Below, one piece after another: positions 61,104-64,000 of a stretch of DNA of 64,000 bases (position 1 is the stretch's first letter; every line of letters starts with the position of its first letter). The notes under the pieces were generated by a model. The model made no database searches, was not told the origin of the DNA, and was given only the letters and a program-made list of their open reading frames with translations. The position numbers were made by a program, and so were the translations under genes. Source of the stretch: Betaproteobacteria bacterium (GTDB taxonomy: Bacteria > Acidobacteriota > Terriglobia > Acidiferrales > UBA7541); assembly GCA_903970165.1 (NCBI GenBank), contig CAJCHZ010000019.1:17019-81018 (forward strand), written 5' to 3'.

Positions 61104-64000
61104 TTAGAAAATAATCTTTCCAACCAGTTGGATGTTGCGTGCTTCCCCAGGACCGATTGCAGGGGCCCCGTTGAAGTCGCCGATGGTGTCCGTCACCGTT
61201 CCGAACCCGCCCGCGCCCGTGCACACGCCCGTCGTCAGGTTAGGCGAGCAATTGCTGTTCACCGACCCCACGCCCGACGCGAAATTGATCCGGTTGAAGA
61301 GGTTAAACACATCCGCTCGCAACTGGATTCTCACCCGCTCTGTGACTTGAATGTTCTTGATGAACGACAAATCCACATCGCTGAAGCCCGGTCCCGCGAA
61401 CTTGTTGCGTGAGAGGTCGCCGATACCGGCTGCGCACGTCCCCACGCCCGGCTCGCAGAATGCATCCGGGTTCCACCACTGAACGCCGGGAATGCTCGAC
61501 GTGAAGCTGTGGCTGACTCCCGCATAGGGATTCCCAATGAGGTTCAGTCCAAGCAGCGTTTCGTCGGAGGGTTGTCCACTGTGCCAGTTCATGACGCTGC
61601 TGAGCTGCCAGCCGTTGAAGATTCGCTGCGACCATCCGGAAGTTGCCCACGGCGCCTTCGGAACGTCATACGTCAAGGCCACCGTGAAGAGATTCCGCGT
61701 GTCGAAATCGCTGTTCCCATAATCCAGCTTGGGGTCCGTGTAGTCGGTCAGGATCGCGCCGCGATACTCGCTTACCTCGTCCAGCGCGTGCGACCAGGTA
61801 TATGCAACCTGCGATGTAAGTCCGTGCCACGACCGCAGCCGGAAGGTGGTTTGCAGTGAATTGTAGTTCGATGTGCCGATGGTATTGAGCTGCAACACGT
61901 TGCCCACGTTGGGATATTCTGTATTGAGTGGCCCGAAAAGCGGATTCGTGATTCCCCCCTGAGCCGGGTTGATGTTGCTCACGATGTTGAGCTTTCGTCC
62001 TTCGCTTCCCACATAACCAACCTGTAGAACTCCGAAGTTGCCGAAGCTCTTCTCCACTTGCAGGTTGAAGTTGAAGAAATACGGCGTCCGGAAATTCGGG
62101 CTCACCGAGTACACGCCATATAGATTCGCTCCCGTCGTGTAGTCGGGATTTCCGCAATTGTCGGTTGCGGACTGCGTGGCGACGTTCAGGGTCGAGCAGG
62201 TCCTCACGCCGGGGAAAATCGAAGCCCCCCCGGTTTGCACCGCGTCCCAGTTGTAGCCGCTCAGGCTATACGTCGAAACCGGATTGGCCCCCACAGGATT
62301 GCCTTCAATTCCTTGCGGCGCTGCCACCGGCGGACGGAAATCCAGGAACGGGTTCAGGTTGATTTGATCGTAGAACACGCCGAAACCGCCGCGCACCACC
62401 ACGTCCCCCTTGGGAGTCGGTTGGTACGCGAAGCCCAGGCGCGGCGCGAAATGATCTTTTCCAGGGTTGAACAGCGGATGGCTGCCATTCTGAATGACAA
62501 ATCCTGTCCCGGGAATGAAGTTCGCGATGTCATTGCCGTTATCGCCCATCGGCCCGAAGTATTCGTAGCGCACCCCGTAATTGACGGTAAGTCTCTTGTT
62601 GATTTGCCAGGAGTCTTCGAAATAGGCGTTGAACGCGGTCACGTGAACAAATCGCTCCGGGTTTCCAACGGCAATGGTCGAGCCGCAGAGGTCGCCATCG
62701 GCGATATGCGTGGCATCGCAGGCAGACACATCGCCAGCAAGAAAGTCGGCCAGCGAGCAAAGGACAGGGTTGTCCGTGCAGGTCGTGCTCCCCGCCCAGG
62801 GGCCCGCGGTGCCATCGAAAACAAATTGACCCGTTCCGCGCCGGTGATAAAACTCATCCAGCGTCGCACGCCGCACTTCCGCTCCGTACCGGAACTGGTG
62901 CGCTCCGAACGTCTGCGAAACGACGTCGGTTATGTGCCAGGTCAGGTCGCTTCGGCCTTCCGGCGGCGTCAGTCCCACCTGTTCAAATCCACCGGACCCG
63001 CCTGATGAGGGCGGGGCAATAACTATGTTCGGCGCCCCCAGAATGTACTGCCCGTGGTTGGTCGCGTCCGGGCTCAGGTAAAGGCCTAGCGCTTTCGTGT
63101 CGAAGCTGTTGTTGTTGTCGTGAAATAGCTGGTTGAAATAGTTGGCGCCGAAAAGCAGTTGATTGGTGATTGTGTTTGTCAGCGTCGAGTTGAGAACCGC
63201 TGAGTAATTGAATACATGAATGGGCGCTACTTCAAAGTAGTAGTCCAGGTTTGAGCTTGCCGTTCCAAGGGCCGGGCTGCCTCCCAGAGGCGCCGTTTGG
63301 CTTCCCTGGCCGCCGAACGCGCGCAAGTAGAGGTGGTGCTTCGAGCTGATCTCGTAGTCCACCCTGGCCACGCCGTTGTAGCTATAGCCGGTTTCCGCGC
63401 TGGGGCTGAAGAAGTTATTCGTCGTTCCTGCCAGGCTTCCGATTACATTCTGCGGCCACAATCCATTGGGGCCAATGAGGTTGCTCGACACGGTGCTTTC
63501 GGGGACGCTATACGTATTTAACACTCCCAAAGCTTGCGTGATCCACGCATTGGATGGCTCCGTGGCTATGCCGGAAAGTCCGAAGATGAACTGCTGTTTT
63601 TCGTAGTTCGCAAAAAAGAAGAGCTTGTTCTTGCGGATGGGTCCGCCAAGAGAGAATCCGTAATTTTCGTTGCGCTCGGGCGGTGCTTTGGGAACCTCCG
63701 GACTCGGCGAAAAGAATGGCGAAGGATCGCCAAACGCTTCGTTGCGGTTGTAGTAGTACGCCGAACCATGAAAATCGTTGCCGCCGGATTTGGTAACCAC
63801 GTTGACCGTGCCGCCGGCGTTTCGTCCGCCTTCCGGGCCCGAGGAGGTCTGCGCCGAGAATTCCGTAACCGAGTCGATGGGAAGCACTACGCCGGCAATT
63901 CCCGAAACTCCGCCCTGATTGACCGCCGGAATGTTGTGCCAGAAATCGTTATTGTCCACGCCGTCGATCTGCCAGTTGATTTGATTCGGACGTGTTCCAT
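61104..64000 (-). CDS. TonB-dependent receptor, Oar-like (partial, N-terminus beyond the window)
   Basis: The frame is open to the right edge (first visible residues GTRPNQINWQIDGVDNNDFW), so the signal peptide and the carboxypeptidase-regulatory-like domain expected in this family are outside. About 965 residues are seen: the end of the plug (LPIDSVTEFSAQT, NAGGTVNVVTKSGGNDFHGS) and the whole beta-barrel, ending in NIQLVGKIIF with a C-terminal Phe. It contains GGPIRKNKLFFFANYEKQQF as in the other two receptors. There are several Cys pairs (TCTDNPVLC, CSTLNV). No carbohydrate genes are adjacent within the window, so the cargo is unknown. Confidence 0.92.
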   Translation of the reverse strand, partial: GTRPNQINWQIDGVDNNDFWHNIPAVNQGGVSGIAGVVLPIDSVTEFSAQTSSGPEGGRNAGGTVNVVTKSGGNDFHGSAYYYNRNEAFGDPSPFFSPSPEVPKAPPERNENYGFSLGGPIRKNKLFFFANYEKQQFIFGLSGIATEPSNAWITQALGVLNTYSVPESTVSSNLIGPNGLWPQNVIGSLAGTTNNFFSPSAETGYSYNGVARVDYEISSKHHLYLRAFGGQGSQTAPLGGSPALGTASSNLDYYFEVAPIHVFNYSAVLNSTLTNTITNQLLFGANYFNQLFHDNNNSFDTKALGLYLSPDATNHGQYILGAPNIVIAPPSSGGSGGFEQVGLTPPEGRSDLTWHITDVVSQTFGAHQFRYGAEVRRATLDEFYHRRGTGQFVFDGTAGPWAGSTTCTDNPVLCSLADFLAGDVSACDATHIADGDLCGSTIAVGNPERFVHVTAFNAYFEDSWQINKRLTVNYGVRYEYFGPMGDNGNDIANFIPGTGFVIQNGSHPLFNPGKDHFAPRLGFAYQPTPKGDVVVRGGFGVFYDQINLNPFLDFRPPVAAPQGIEGNPVGANPVSTYSLSGYNWDAVQTGGASIFPGVRTCSTLNVATQSATDNCGNPDYTTGANLYGVYSVSPNFRTPYFFNFNLQVEKSFGNFGVLQVGYVGSEGRKLNIVSNINPAQGGITNPLFGPLNTEYPNVGNVLQLNTIGTSNYNSLQTTFRLRSWHGLTSQVAYTWSHALDEVSEYRGAILTDYTDPKLDYGNSDFDTRNLFTVALTYDVPKAPWATSGWSQRIFNGWQLSSVMNWHSGQPSDETLLGLNLIGNPYAGVSHSFTSSIPGVQWWNPDAFCEPGVGTCAAGIGDLSRNKFAGPGFSDVDLSFIKNIQVTERVRIQLRADVFNLFNRINFASGVGSVNSNCSPNLTTGVCTGAGGFGTVTDTIGDFNGAPAIGPGEARNIQLVGKIIF

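Overview
The window reads as a chromosome segment of an acidobacterium (Acidobacteriota, Terriglobia-like). The evidence is three very large Oar-type TonB-dependent receptors with an N-terminal carboxypeptidase-regulatory-like domain, a VWFA-related Acidobacterial-type protein, BNR/sortilin-like secreted propellers, a two-component propeller sensor kinase and many secreted glycoside hydrolases. Nothing indicates a phage, plasmid, IS element or CRISPR array. This taxonomic call is inference from gene content.

Region 1 (1-25 kb) is a plant-polysaccharide region. A GH10 xylanase end and an HTTM membrane protein are followed by a translationally coupled sensor kinase/NarL-type regulator pair, a GH35 beta-galactosidase, an Oar-like receptor, a TPR protein, two GH53 beta-1,4-galactanases (one a ricin-decorated lipoprotein), an APC permease and a second Oar-like receptor. 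Together this looks like a galactan/arabinogalactan utilisation locus. An 18-bp imperfect palindrome lies upstream of GH35, the first receptor and the first GH53, and is a candidate operator for the adjacent response regulator. A separate 64-bp element with inverted half-sites occurs twice, before the TPR gene and before the adenosine deaminase gene.

Region 2 (24.2-37.9 kb) is a nearly complete purine salvage/catabolism island: adenosine deaminase, then a nine-gene minus-strand operon (allantoinase, xanthine dehydrogenase Mo and 2Fe-2S subunits, an XDH-FAD/OHCU-decarboxylase fusion, HIU hydrolase, uricase, allantoate amidohydrolase, ureidoglycine aminohydrolase, ureidoglycolate amidohydrolase), and divergently a guanine deaminase and a purine permease. 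The enzyme set implies a plant-like, urea-free route from purines to glyoxylate and ammonia.

Region 3 (37.9-44.8 kb) holds a hexuronate-type MFS transporter, KDG kinase and KDPG aldolase (a short uronate/KDG module), a polytopic TPR protein and a VWFA-related protein. Region 4 (44.8-51.7 kb) holds a GH2 exo-beta-glucosaminidase-type enzyme with a putative LacI operator, facing an operon of SIS-domain sugar-phosphate isomerase/deaminase, APC permease and LacI regulator: an amino-sugar (chitosan-like) utilisation locus.

Region 5 (52-64 kb) is mixed and partly housekeeping: a diguanylate cyclase, a sarcosine-oxidase-like flavoenzyme next to a methyltransferase remnant, a BNR/sortilin-like secreted protein, surE, tRNA-Pro(GGG), a MerR regulator, der, and the end of a third Oar-like receptor that runs off the window.
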